Assembly: GCF_001591965.1 (NCBI RefSeq)
Contig: NZ_BCVX01000006.1
Coordinates: forward strand, 223,818-287,817
Origin: Lysinibacillus odysseyi 34hs-1 = NBRC 100172
GTDB taxonomy: Bacteria; Bacillota; Bacilli; Bacillales_A; Planococcaceae
Direction of reading: 5' to 3'
Length of the DNA: 64,000 nt
In this document: in pieces, positions 52,445-61,354 of the stretch
Layout of the letters: each line of letters starts with the position of its first letter
Numbering within the stretch: position 1 is the first letter of the stretch
Position numbers and translations under genes: made by a program
Notes under the pieces: model-generated
Told to the model about the DNA's origin: nothing
The model's database searches: none
The model's input: the letters and a program-made list of their open reading frames with translations, nothing else

Positions 52445-53716
52445 TTATTTAATAAAATTCCCTTGCATGTCATAACGATTTGTTCCAGTTTTACCTGAAG
52501 ATAACTTCCAATATGGAACTCCACCATGGTGTCTACTCCCAGGATGATATTGTAATATCCTGTCACCACCCCAATTAACCTTAAATCCACCACCAACTTC
52601 AAAAGTCTTTCCTTTTAATGAACCTCCACTTAGTGGTTGTGGATTATATCCATTATCTTTTAGATATTTATGAAGCTCATCAGGCTTAACTCCTTTTAAC
52701 TTACTTGGGTCATCTAATATATCATCTAAACCTCTAATACTCTTTAAAGCATTACCCGTACCCTTATTCTCATCAGGCTTTTTATTCGAGCCATTTTGTG
52801 GTGGTTGGGAATTAGATGGCTTCGGACTTGGAGTTGTTGTGTTTCTTCCAACTGTCCCTGTATCCTCTATGCGTCTGACGTTTACACCTGCTCCTGCTAA
52901 CTCCATCTCTGGTGATCGCAGCTGACGCAGCTGTTGTTTGACTTCGTCTACTTTGGCTTGGATCTGCGTTTTTACATTTGAGACTTGCTTGTTGACTTTT
53001 TCTTTTACATTGCCTAAAAGACCTTTATTCGCTTTTTGAGCACTTTCACTGATACCCTTCGCTGCCTTCGCACCTTTATTGACCCATTTTCCAGCTGTTG
53101 CTGCATTGCCCACTACTGGAATCATAGCGCCAAAGGAAAGGGCCGCATTGACCTTGTCACCTCTTGCCGCATAAATAATACCATTCACGCCATCTGCTAC
53201 TTCTCCTACAACGGGGACCATCCCGACTATATCTAAGCCCGTTTGGAGCGTATTTAATAGATTTTTAGGTTTTACAGCATTTTTCACTGCTTTGGTCGTT
53301 GCTTGTGCAGCTTTTTTCATCGCTGGTAGTACTTGTTTCTTGACGACCTGCTTCGTCTGTTTGACAGCGGCCTTTACCTGTTGCTTGGCCTTCGAAACAG
53401 CCGCCTTTGTTTTTTTCACAACCTTTTTCGTGATCAGGAAAGCTTTTTTAATTGCCTTTTTCGCCCGTTTAACCAATTTACTCTTGGATAAACTATTTTT
53501 TAGCTTCCGTGCCTTGGTAAAGAATTTACCCCACTTCTTCTTTTTCTTCTTGCGTTTTTTCTTTTTCTTCTTTTTATTGGACTTCCGTTGTTTTTTCTTC
53601 GTGGAGCTCTTTTTTTTGGAGGATTTCTTAGCGCTCTTTCCTTTTTTCTTTCCACCTGGGGAGCCTACTTTCGGAATCATCCCTAGTAAGCTTCCTGCTA
53701 ATCCTAATAGACCCAT
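52445..53716 (-). CDS. Polymorphic toxin with lysine-rich N-terminus and Ntox17-like CT
   Basis: 423 residues, intact. Residues 1-20 are hydrophobic/glycine (MGLLGLAGSLLGMIPKVGS). Residues ~23-130 are extremely Lys-rich, including a run of K/R only. Then a pre-toxin segment LDIVGMVPVVGEVADGVNG, ARGDKVNAALSFGAMIPVV, a P/N-rich linker, the hinge NKGTGNALKS and the CT: NGYNPQPLSGGSLKGKTFE, GGFKVNWGGDRILQYHPGS, RHHGGVPYWKLSSGKTGTN, RYDMQGNFIK. HPxxxHHGGxPYWK ... RYD looks like polymorphic toxin type 17. The N-terminus is not LXG, so delivery differs. It overlaps the gene before by one base (TAATG). Confidence 0.75.
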   Translation of the reverse strand: MGLLGLAGSLLGMIPKVGSPGGKKKGKSAKKSSKKKSSTKKKQRKSNKKKKKKKRKKKKKKWGKFFTKARKLKNSLSKSKLVKRAKKAIKKAFLITKKVVKKTKAAVSKAKQQVKAAVKQTKQVVKKQVLPAMKKAAQATTKAVKNAVKPKNLLNTLQTGLDIVGMVPVVGEVADGVNGIIYAARGDKVNAALSFGAMIPVVGNAATAGKWVNKGAKAAKGISESAQKANKGLLGNVKEKVNKQVSNVKTQIQAKVDEVKQQLRQLRSPEMELAGAGVNVRRIEDTGTVGRNTTTPSPKPSNSQPPQNGSNKKPDENKGTGNALKSIRGLDDILDDPSKLKGVKPDELHKYLKDNGYNPQPLSGGSLKGKTFEVGGGFKVNWGGDRILQYHPGSRHHGGVPYWKLSSGKTGTNRYDMQGNFIK

Positions 53717-54024
53717 TAGACATCATCCCCACCAACAGGGATCATCCCCATGACGTCTAGGGCTGCCTCCAGGTCTGCTTCCTCTTCTTGCGCAGCGACA
53801 GATACAGGGGCTTTAATGGAGCCATCCATCGTCACTACCTGTCCCTGAATATCGGTATTGCCATCAAACACTAGACTGCTTGAGTCGCATGTAAAACGCA
53901 TCGACTCTGCTGCACTCATGGACACACGTTTTCCGGCAAAGGTGATCGTGTCGTTGGCTTTGACCAGCAAGGATGGCCTATGCACAGTGATGCCGCTGTC
54001 CTGCTGTGTGGGATATACTGTCTA
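53716..54024 (-). pseudogene. C-terminal piece of a spike/VgrG-like or phage-type protein
   Basis: The frame opens after TAA TAG near 54024 without a start: TVYPTQQDSGITVHRPSLL, VKANDTITFAGKRVSMSAA, SLVFDGNTDIQGQVVTMDG, ending AALDVMGMIPVGGDDV. Short repeated beta-strands (VTMDGSIKAP) resemble the needle end of Gp5/VgrG or a PAAR-associated protein. An internal GTG gives 89 codons. It is translationally coupled to the toxin below and suggests that toxin rode a contractile-type carrier. The homology call is tentative. Confidence 0.45.
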
Positions 54025-54072
54025 TTATATATTATGATTTTGACCCTAGAATCTTATTATTTTAACCATAAT

Positions 54073-54107
54073 AAAAACCTTGAAAGGTGATTAGCCAATC
54101 AAGGTTT
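54073..54107 (-). terminator. Terminator, family A
   Basis: Minus strand AAACCTTGATTGGC TAATC ACCTTTCAAGGTTTTTAT. It separates the LXG cassette (with its extra immunity relic) from the 53.7 kb toxin. Confidence 0.8.
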
Positions 54108-54239
54108 ATTTGGTAATCAAAATAAATCTCTCTTGATACAAAATAACATTATTTGTTTCTTCGAAAGAAATAATTAGTTTAAATTAAATATTTTTTCGCA
54201 TCAACTTTTAGTTTCAAAAACTTTGATACCCTAAATTTA

Positions 54240-54538
54240 ATCCATGTGTTTCTCGGTAATCTGTATACTTCTCTTTAAATTTAAGTCTGGGTATCTTTGA
54301 TCTAAGCAATATAGTAATCCAGTATACTTTTTACTTTGCAAATTAGGCCACTTCTTCAAAAACCTCGCTTAAAAATGAAAGTTCTGTTTTTATACAAACC
54401 TGCAAAAATTCAGAGTCAAGATTTCATCTCCGCTTAATAATATAATTAACTCTTCCCATCTTTGTTCAATTCTTGGATTGAGTTATCCTCTAGTAATGCT
54501 CGTACACCTAAGATTGCTCTGACTTTGTCTTCAAACAT
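54240..54538 (-). pseudogene. Second immunity gene of the LXG cassette, decayed
   Basis: ATG at 54538 with GGGAGGTAT upstream: MFEDKVRAILGVRALLEDN then a frameshift and several stops; later frames hold REVYRLPRNTWIKF. Sister relics are at 50242-50690 and, short, at 28080. Confidence 0.6.
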
Positions 54539-54607
54539 TTTTTATACCTCCCTTTATAATTTGAGGGGGGATATAACATTATACACGACCTCACTATTAC
54601 CATTAGT

Positions 54608-54961
54608 TCAATTATTCATGTTATTAACTATTCTTATCACAATTTCTTTGTCCCACTCATCAAGATTAGTCATTAATTCTTCATATTTCAATTTCGATTC
54701 AGGCGTGTTTATAGTCCCAAGTGCCGCAATGCTATAATGGCCTATTGTATCAATACCGAAAAGTTTATTTACTTTCGGGTCTCTAAATTCACTAATCTCT
54801 ACTAACCTCGATATAATTTTCTCATTACATAATTTTCTACTGACAATTTGATCTATAGCACTAACCAATACTTGGTTATGGTGAATATCCAAACATTTAA
54901 TAATCTCTAGGTCGTTTAGTTTTCCCTCTCTAATTTCCCTTGATAAACTTAAAGGTTTCAT
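54608..54961 (-). CDS. HEAT-like immunity protein of the LXG metallopeptidase toxin
   Basis: A 117-residue helical protein: MKPLSLSREIREGKLNDLE, LDIHHNQVLVSAIDQIVSR, LFGIDTIGHYSIAALGTIN, EEWDKEI-like DEWDKEIVIRIVNNMNN. The repeat periodicity suggests two or three HEAT-type hairpins. It starts 16 bases after the toxin stop in the only cassette with a full LXG gene, so it should be active immunity. Confidence 0.7.
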   Translation of the reverse strand: MKPLSLSREIREGKLNDLEIIKCLDIHHNQVLVSAIDQIVSRKLCNEKIISRLVEISEFRDPKVNKLFGIDTIGHYSIAALGTINTPESKLKYEELMTNLDEWDKEIVIRIVNNMNN

Positions 54962-54977
54962 TTCTCATCGCCTCCCT

Positions 54978-56855
54978 TTATTCATTTATAGGACCAAATG
55001 CATCTATCAAATACTGTCTTTCTGCCCTATAGTTGTTCCACAGTTGTTCAGCAAGAGCCTTGTTACCAATCCTTTCAGCTTCTTTGATTTCAACCATATA
55101 CGCTCTTAGCTCCATTATAATTCTATTCTTGAACTCATAGGTAACTTCCAATTTTGGATACCCTTTTGACATATCATCTAAAAAATGTTGATACTCATGT
55201 CTCAAAGCACTTATTGATGCATTTTCATAAATATTTAATTGCCCCGGACCATTTCCTTTTGGTGCGTACGCCATAATATCACGATCTAATATTCTTACTT
55301 CTACCCCTGCTTCCTTTGTTTTCTTAATAATACTTTCCCATTCTTCAGGATGTGAGAGACGTCCTGGACCATATATATCTCTAAATGGGTCAGCATCATT
55401 TTTCCCTAACATATGATCAGGTAACCTACTATTACCCGCACCCTTACCACCAATCTTCTCATCCAGCTTCTTCGCCATCTGAACAGTGGCTTTCTTTAAG
55501 TCCTGTGTGACCTCACTTACTGTCTTCGGGACTTTTATGCTGCCTAGCGGTGTCGCTGCTTCATACGTAAGAGGTGTTTTTACATCCCCTAATTTTTTCG
55601 TATAATTTTTAAAGTACGTATACCCCTTCTGCAGTGGAGACTTGATATAATCGTCGTACACTTTCTTGGCAGCTTCTTTCACCTTGTCTGGATGAAGGAC
55701 ATTCTTTACTTGTCCCACTACTCCTTTCCCCATGTTAATGGCGCCTTTGCCTACCTTAGCTCCTAATTTGATAAGCGGCCCGCCTACGATGGCCGTCAAT
55801 GCAATCCCTTGCTCCAGCCCACTGATCTTATCGCCGGTAATTGGATTGACACCGAAGAAGCCTTCGATTCCCGCCTTAGCATTCGATACGAAAGGTACAA
55901 AGTCAGCGATTGTCGACATCCAGCTAAAAAACTTCTCTCCTGATTCGATCGCTCCGCCAATTTTCTCTTTCGGGATGCGCTCCACAAAGGTATAGGTCAG
56001 CGTACCGGAAGGCCCATAAAATTCCCGGAGAATCCGTCCATCTGCAAGCGTATAGTAGGTGCCTGCAATATCGCTCACTTCATCGATATCATTATATTCA
56101 TCGATGACAACCTCTTTACTGACCGCTTGTTCGATAAAGGAGGCTGCTTCGTTTTTGCCCAGAATGTTACCGACCGCCATGCCCATAGCTGTCAGCTGCT
56201 TGGTAATGGCGCTGCCAACAGCCATGGATGTCCATTGATCTGCCGGGAAATTGACATCCGTCAGCCCTTCCTTAAACAGCCCCTCCACGTCTTTTACCCA
56301 GTCCTTCATCGATATGATGCTCTCTTCTATGGACACAAGCTGTGCCGTCTGCGTGCTATCAAATGTATGTAGCGCTTCTACCGTATCGTCCCGCTTTGTT
56401 TTCGCATCGGCGATACTTTCATGAACAAGCGTATCATCGAGCTTCGGCAGGCCGACAATATCGGCCACCTCGTCCATAATGGCATTCGCTTCGTCTGTCA
56501 GCGCAGTCGTGATATCAGCGCTCGCTGTGAGTCCTTCCTCTACTTTCGTCTCAAGGAACTCCTCTACGATATGCCCATCATCTACCGGCTCTAATGACGA
56601 AAGCGCCTGTTGTGTCTGCTGGAGAACCGTATTGAATTCTTCCTTAAACGTCAGGAAATACTGAAGAAAAGGAAGATGGCAGGATGTGTAGAAGTCACGG
56701 ATTGCCTGACCGCCTTGCCCTTTCAGCGCATCCTCCATGGCCGTCAGTTCCTCTACTGCCTTCTGGATGGCGGTTATTTCCTTTTCCAGCCGGTTCATTC
56801 GGTTTATGTTACGGGTCAATCCATCTTGGAGATGATCGACATCCACTACTTTCAT
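54978..56855 (-). CDS. Full-length LXG toxin with HExxH metallopeptidase CT
   Basis: 625 residues from ATG 56855 (MKVVDVDHLQDGLTRNINR), chosen for GGAGTGGGTGATATA upstream. Residues 1-~200 are the helical LXG domain, with the signature in DALKGQGGQAIRDFYTSC. Then come EYNDIDEVSDIAGTYYTLA, a hydrophobic pre-toxin FFGVNPITGDKISGLEQG, the VKNVLHPDKVKEAAKK arm and hinge GGKGAGN. The CT has ASISALRHEYQHFLDDM (HExxH at residues ~553-557) and a downstream Glu in IIMELRAYMVE, predicting a zinc metallopeptidase. LXG proteins are T7SS effectors of Gram-positives. GC is high in the LXG part and low in the CT. Confidence 0.85.
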   Translation of the reverse strand: MKVVDVDHLQDGLTRNINRMNRLEKEITAIQKAVEELTAMEDALKGQGGQAIRDFYTSCHLPFLQYFLTFKEEFNTVLQQTQQALSSLEPVDDGHIVEEFLETKVEEGLTASADITTALTDEANAIMDEVADIVGLPKLDDTLVHESIADAKTKRDDTVEALHTFDSTQTAQLVSIEESIISMKDWVKDVEGLFKEGLTDVNFPADQWTSMAVGSAITKQLTAMGMAVGNILGKNEAASFIEQAVSKEVVIDEYNDIDEVSDIAGTYYTLADGRILREFYGPSGTLTYTFVERIPKEKIGGAIESGEKFFSWMSTIADFVPFVSNAKAGIEGFFGVNPITGDKISGLEQGIALTAIVGGPLIKLGAKVGKGAINMGKGVVGQVKNVLHPDKVKEAAKKVYDDYIKSPLQKGYTYFKNYTKKLGDVKTPLTYEAATPLGSIKVPKTVSEVTQDLKKATVQMAKKLDEKIGGKGAGNSRLPDHMLGKNDADPFRDIYGPGRLSHPEEWESIIKKTKEAGVEVRILDRDIMAYAPKGNGPGQLNIYENASISALRHEYQHFLDDMSKGYPKLEVTYEFKNRIIMELRAYMVEIKEAERIGNKALAEQLWNNYRAERQYLIDAFGPINE

Positions 56856-56909
56856 TATATCACCCACTCCAATTCGTCTGGAAGTATTTCCACAGTCTTC
56901 CGGCATCAT

Positions 56910-57330
56910 TTCCTACATACTGCTTTCTCTTTAACACAAGAAAACCTTGAACGGCGCTGGACCATCCAAGGCAAATAATAACCATATTATTACATAATAA
57001 GGAACTTCTATAAAACCGCTTTTCCTCCTGTTTTTTCCTGTTCCATTTTATCCAATAATACCTATAGAATCATCCAACCTTATATATCAAAAAAATCATT
57101 TTTCCTATCCGTCAGTAGAGAAAATACTCATATCCAAACGAGTTTTCATAAGATAATTCAGCCTATGATTATTAATGGATTATTGGTCTTTCCAATGGAT
57201 ATATAAACTGGCGGCATCCCGAAAGTGATACAATGGGCAGAAGGTTGAATCTGTTCAAAGAGGAATATCAAAACAAAGCCTTCCGGTGGCCGGCATTTTC
57301 TATGACCTATACATATCCTCTTTTTGTTTA
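56910..57330. other. Region upstream of the LXG gene
   Basis: 56941-56971 is a family A-like hairpin (CCTTGGATGG ... CCGTTCAAGG then TTTTC on the minus strand) with no gene left to terminate. The rest shows no gene; the small LXG partner genes (WXG100/DUF3130-like) usually found here are absent. I see no convincing promoter for the LXG gene. Confidence 0.5.
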
Positions 57331-57362
57331 TTCATGCAAGATAACTAGCGGATATTTTTCTA

Positions 57363-57390
57363 ATTGACAAATTTTTAAATGGGATTATAA
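57363..57390 (+). promoter_or_regulatory. SigmaA-type promoter of the tyrS leader
   Basis: TTGACA at 57363-57368 and TATAAT at 57385-57390, both consensus, 16-base spacing. Transcription should start near 57397. Confidence 0.85.
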
Positions 57391-57399
57391 TAAACAACA

Positions 57400-57715
57400 A
57401 TATCTGCATAACGAAGATTTGTTTTAACATTTCGGAGTATAAGAGTAAAAGCGATGAAAAGAACGAGTAGTGTTGATGGAACTTACAGAAAGCGGCCGGT
57501 TGCTGAGAGGCGCAAGGAAAGTCAGCATGAATACATCTTGGAGCTGCGTACCGAAACATAAAGTAGGCTACGCCGGGGTTGCATCCGTCATCCATGCAGG
57601 AGGTATCGCATTTTGCCGTACCGAATGAGGAGAGTTATGTGAGTAGCTCTCGAATAAAGGTGGTAACACGTTCCTACACGTCCTTTAGGGTTTTCCCTAA
57701 AGGGCGTTTTTTGTT
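57400..57715 (+). promoter_or_regulatory. Tyrosine T-box riboswitch leader
   Basis: About 315 bases between promoter and tyrS. A candidate specifier codon TAC lies at 57532-57534 (GAATACATC). The T-box AAAGGTGGTAACACG (57656-57670) holds TGGT for pairing with the ACCA end of uncharged tRNA-Tyr. The terminator CGTCCTTTAGGG TTTT CCCTAAAGGGCG TTTTTT is at 57679-57712. Uncharged tRNA-Tyr should favour read-through into tyrS. Confidence 0.9.
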
Positions 57716-57772
57716 TTTCTCTTATAGAGCTTGCCATATTAAATTTTTTAATATCACAAGGAGATGTTATTT

Positions 57773-58987
57773 ATGTTTTTAGTACCAAAAGAGCAGCTGG
57801 AAATCATTAAAAAAGGTGCCGACAAAATGGTCGATGAGGCCGAATTATTAGTAAAGCTGCAGCGCTCCTATGATGAGCAGAAGCCTCTGACAATCAAACT
57901 CGGCCTGGACCCTTCTGCACCTGATATCCATTTAGGTCATGCGGTGGTGCTGCGTAAGATCAAACAAATGCAGGACCTTGGTCATCACGCGGTCATTGTA
58001 ATTGGTGATTTCACCGGACGTATTGGTGATCCGACCGGCAAAGCAAAAGGACGTACTGCTTTGAGTGATGAAATGGTGGTGGAAAATGCAAAAACATATT
58101 GTGAGCAAATCTTTAAGGTACTCCACCCGGAAAAGACGACGGTCCGCTTCAATAGCGAATGGCTTTCGACCTTGACGTTCGAGGAAGTAATCAAACTAGC
58201 GGCAACAACGTCCGTTGCACGGATTTTGGAGCGCGATGATTTTCAGAAGCGCTATAAAAACCAAGTCCCGATTGGCATCCATGAATTCTTCTACCCGCTT
58301 ATGCAGGCATATGATTCAGTCGAGCTAAAAGCCGATATCGAGCTCGGCGGAACAGATCAGACGTTTAATATTCTGATGGGGCGTACACTGCAGAAGCATG
58401 TAGGAATGGAAAAGCAAATCGCCATTTTCATGCCGCTTCTTGAAGGGCTCGACGGCATAGAAAAAATGAGTAAAAGTCTAGGTAACTATATCGGAGTGAA
58501 CGAAGCACCGGAAGTAATGTTCAAAAAGATAATGGAGGTTCCAGATTCTTTGATTATCAAATACTTCGAACTGGCAACGGACGAACACCCAACTGTTGTG
58601 AATGGCATAAAAGAGCTGCTGCAGCAAAACGAAAATCCTCGTAATATCAAGCTGGAGCTGGCGCAGATCATTACACGCCTATACCATGGGGAGGAAGCAA
58701 TGAAGGAGGCTCTTCACTACTTCAGGACCGCTTTCCAGAAGAAAGAGATTCCTGAAAACATTCCAAGCCTGGTAATTGAAATCGGCCAGGAGCTGCTGCA
58801 GGATGTTATTCCTCAGCTGATCGAGATGGGACTTGTGAAAAGCAAAAGCGAGTTCGTACGATTACTGAAACAAGACGGCGTATCGCTAAATGGAGAGAAA
58901 CTAACTATAGAAGAGCTTTCCCGTGTCCTTATAAATGATGAAGTGTTGCAAATTGGCAAAAAAAGATTTGTGCGGTTTGAGAAATAA
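57773..58987 (+). CDS. tyrS: Tyrosyl-tRNA synthetase
   Basis: 404 residues from ATG 57773 (MFLVPKEQLEIIKKGADKM), chosen because AAGGAG lies 9 bases upstream; the frame opens 3 codons earlier. Class I signatures: PDIHLGHAVVLRKI (HIGH) and KMSKSLGN (KMSKS), plus GDFTGRIGDPTGKAKG and a C-terminal S4 RNA-binding domain SKSEFVRLLKQDGVSLNG. By GLDPSAPDIHLGH it is the TyrZ-like class. It charges tRNA-Tyr in the cytoplasm. Confidence 0.95.
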   Translation: MFLVPKEQLEIIKKGADKMVDEAELLVKLQRSYDEQKPLTIKLGLDPSAPDIHLGHAVVLRKIKQMQDLGHHAVIVIGDFTGRIGDPTGKAKGRTALSDEMVVENAKTYCEQIFKVLHPEKTTVRFNSEWLSTLTFEEVIKLAATTSVARILERDDFQKRYKNQVPIGIHEFFYPLMQAYDSVELKADIELGGTDQTFNILMGRTLQKHVGMEKQIAIFMPLLEGLDGIEKMSKSLGNYIGVNEAPEVMFKKIMEVPDSLIIKYFELATDEHPTVVNGIKELLQQNENPRNIKLELAQIITRLYHGEEAMKEALHYFRTAFQKKEIPENIPSLVIEIGQELLQDVIPQLIEMGLVKSKSEFVRLLKQDGVSLNGEKLTIEELSRVLINDEVLQIGKKRFVRFEK

Positions 58988-59017
58988 ATTCTCTTTATTG
59001 GAAAGGCGTTAAGTCCA

Positions 59018-59060
59018 TAAAAAAGCTGTCCGCAAAAGCCATTTGACTTTTGGGACAGCG
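59018..59060. terminator. Bidirectional terminator between tyrS and the DUF779 gene
   Basis: GCTGTCC ... AAAAG and CTTTTG ... GGACAGC stem with A-run before and T-run after, so it can serve both convergent genes. Confidence 0.85.
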
Positions 59061-59064
59061 ATTT

Positions 59065-59397
59065 TTAGTTTTTAATTTTTTTAGCGACAAGGGTAAAGCC
59101 TTTATCCTCTCGTGTCTCAAGGGAGAAGCTGGCGCCTCTTCCTTCCGATACGCCGAGGACAAGCTGCATCCCTTCCCACATCGGCATCATCGATTCGTGC
59201 ATATAGTAAGGGACATCCCCTATATGACCAATCAGCTTGTCGCGGCTTCCCAGATAGAAATCTCCTTCCAAAAAGCACATCGGCGCTGTGCCGTCACAGC
59301 AGCCGGCTGATTGGATGAATACAATTGGACCGTATTTTTCACGCAGTAAAGCGATCAGCGCCAACGCTTCATTCGTTGCGATGATTTTTTCAGTCAT
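59065..59397 (-). CDS. DUF779 protein
   Basis: 110 residues, with the DUF779 features IVFIQSAGCCDGTAPMCFL and YYMHESMMPMWEGMQLVLG. The CC motif and conserved residues suggest metal or thiol chemistry, not established. It is usually found next to aldehyde dehydrogenase genes and here starts 5 bases after one, so it is cotranscribed. Confidence 0.85.
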   Translation of the reverse strand: MTEKIIATNEALALIALLREKYGPIVFIQSAGCCDGTAPMCFLEGDFYLGSRDKLIGHIGDVPYYMHESMMPMWEGMQLVLGVSEGRGASFSLETREDKGFTLVAKKIKN

Positions 59398-59401
59398 CGG
59401 T

Positions 59402-60922
59402 TTAGAAGAAGCCCATTGGTTTTTGGTTATAGCTTACTAGTAAACATTTTGTTTGTTGATAGTGTTCTAGCATCATTAAGTGGTTTTCACGACCGATACC
59501 GGATTGCTTGAAGCCGCCGAATGCTGCGTGAGCTGGGTATTGATGGTATGTGTTTGTCCATACGCGGCCCGCTTGGATAGCACGGCCTGCACGGTAAGCG
59601 ATATCGATATTGCGTGTCCAAACACCTGCGCCTAAACCATAGTCTGTATCGTTGGCGATTTCCATCGCTTCATCAAAGTCTTTGAATGTTGTTACAGCTA
59701 ATACCGGACCGAAGATTTCTTCTTGGAAGATACGCATTTTGTTATGACCTTTGAATACAGTTGGTGCTACATAGTAGCCTTCTGCTTGGTCACCTTCCAA
59801 TTTGTTTTGGTGGCCGCCGATTAATAATTCAGCGCCCTCTTCATGTCCAAGCTGGATGTAAGACAAGATTTTTTGCATTTGTTCATTTGAAGCTTGTGCG
59901 CCCATCATTGTTTCTGTATCAAGCGGGTTGCCGATTTTGATTTGTTTGATGCGCTCTAATGCACGCTCCATGAATTTTTCATAGATAGATTCTTGTACTA
60001 ATGCACGTGATGGACATGTACAAATTTCACCTGAGTTCAGTGCAAATAATACAAGACCTTCAATTGTTTTATCCAGGAAGTCATCATCTTGTGCCATCAC
60101 GTCTTCAAAGAAGATGTTCGGTGATTTACCGCCAAGCTCTAATGTAACAGGAATGATGTTTTCTGTTGCATATTGCATAATTAGACGGCCAACAGCTGTT
60201 GAACCAGTGAATGCTACTTTGTTGATGCGCGGGCTTGTTGCAAGTGATTTACCGATTTCTGCCCCGAAGCCGTTTACAACGTTCAATACGCCTTTTGGTA
60301 AAATGTCTTGGATTAACTCGATAACTACAAGCAATGAAGCTGGTGTTTGCTCAGCTGGCTTCATCACGATTGTGTTACCTGCTGCAAGTGCAGGAGCGAT
60401 TTTCCATACAGCCATTAATAACGGGAAGTTCCAAGGAATGATTTGTCCTACTACCCCGATCGGCTCATGGAAGTGATACGCTACTGTGTCATTATCTATT
60501 TGAGAAATACCGCCTTCTTGTGCACGAATTGCGCCTGCAAAATAGCGGAAGTGGTCGATTGCAAGTGGAATATCAGCATTTAATGTTTCACGTACTGCTT
60601 TCCCGTTATCCCAAGTTTCTGCAACCGCTATCATTTCTAAATTTTGTTCCATACGGTCAGCAATTTTATTTAAAATTTGTGCACGGTATGATACAGATGT
60701 TTGTGCCCACGCTGCTTTAGCTTCGTGTGCTGCGTCTAGCGCTTTTTCTAAGTCTGCATCAGTTGAACGTGCTGCTTTTGTGAATACTTTACCTGTAACT
60801 GGTGATTTCACGTCGAAGTACTCGCCGTTTGCCGGTGCTACCCATTCACCACCAATAAAGTTGTCATAACGCTCTTTAAAATTAACAAGTGCGCCTTCTG
60901 TATTTGGATTTGCATAAATCAT
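59402..60922 (-). CDS. NAD-dependent aldehyde (acetaldehyde) dehydrogenase
   Basis: 506 residues, full length. Motifs: [19 protein letters not shown] (cofactor-binding fold), [11 protein letters not shown], catalytic Glu in [17 protein letters not shown], catalytic Cys region [16 protein letters not shown] and [13 protein letters not shown]. The CTCP version and pairing with DUF779 match the ExaC/AcoD-like acetaldehyde dehydrogenases. It oxidises aldehydes to acids in the cytoplasm. Confidence 0.93.
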   Translation of the reverse strand: MIYANPNTEGALVNFKERYDNFIGGEWVAPANGEYFDVKSPVTGKVFTKAARSTDADLEKALDAAHEAKAAWAQTSVSYRAQILNKIADRMEQNLEMIAVAETWDNGKAVRETLNADIPLAIDHFRYFAGAIRAQEGGISQIDNDTVAYHFHEPIGVVGQIIPWNFPLLMAVWKIAPALAAGNTIVMKPAEQTPASLLVVIELIQDILPKGVLNVVNGFGAEIGKSLATSPRINKVAFTGSTAVGRLIMQYATENIIPVTLELGGKSPNIFFEDVMAQDDDFLDKTIEGLVLFALNSGEICTCPSRALVQESIYEKFMERALERIKQIKIGNPLDTETMMGAQASNEQMQKILSYIQLGHEEGAELLIGGHQNKLEGDQAEGYYVAPTVFKGHNKMRIFQEEIFGPVLAVTTFKDFDEAMEIANDTDYGLGAGVWTRNIDIAYRAGRAIQAGRVWTNTYHQYPAHAAFGGFKQSGIGRENHLMMLEHYQQTKCLLVSYNQKPMGFF

Positions 60923-60945
60923 ACTCGGATCTCTCCAAATCTATT

Positions 60946-60965
60946 CTGTATTTCATTAAATACAG
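60946..60965. promoter_or_regulatory. Palindrome upstream of the aldehyde dehydrogenase gene
   Basis: CTGTATTT CATT AAATACAG, 8-base arms, starting 24 bases before the ATG. It could be an operator or a 5'-UTR hairpin. The rest of 60966-61354 holds no gene. Confidence 0.45.
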
Positions 60966-61354
60966 CCTTCACAAATCTGCCATATTTAACGCTTGATACT
61001 ATATTGCTATAAAAACATAAAATAGGCAAGTGAAATATATTTTGTGTTTTATAGTCGAAATATTCTATATTTTGCAACATTCTTGTTATGCAACAGCATT
61101 CTTTTACTATATCACAAAATCATCTGTTTGTGTGTATTAGCACAGAATATGGTAGAAGAAATTTTCTCTTTTTAAATAGGAGCACTAAAATTCGTTTTCT
61201 TCTATCTTTTACCTCTACTAGATTAGCTTCCTCTTCTATAAAATCCCTCTATCTTTATCTTATTTTTTACCGTACATAAAAGTCTATTCAGCGGCCTAAT
61301 TGCTCAATTCATAAACTCATATAATAGGTTATAGCTCAAACACTTTGTATTGGA

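Noticed and set aside
53292..53753. Plus-strand Phe-rich frame resembling a membrane protein
   Set aside because: It is the complement of the lysine-rich region; Lys codons read as Phe on the other strand.
12797..54107. Regularly repeated ~33-base elements as a possible CRISPR array
   Set aside because: The repeats are hairpins with T-runs placed after stop codons and lie kilobases apart; no short unique spacers and no cas genes.
2784..56855. Presence of T7SS/ESX secretion machinery in the window
   Set aside because: No EssC-like ATPase, YukD, EsaA or WXG100 gene was found; the LXG protein must rely on machinery elsewhere.
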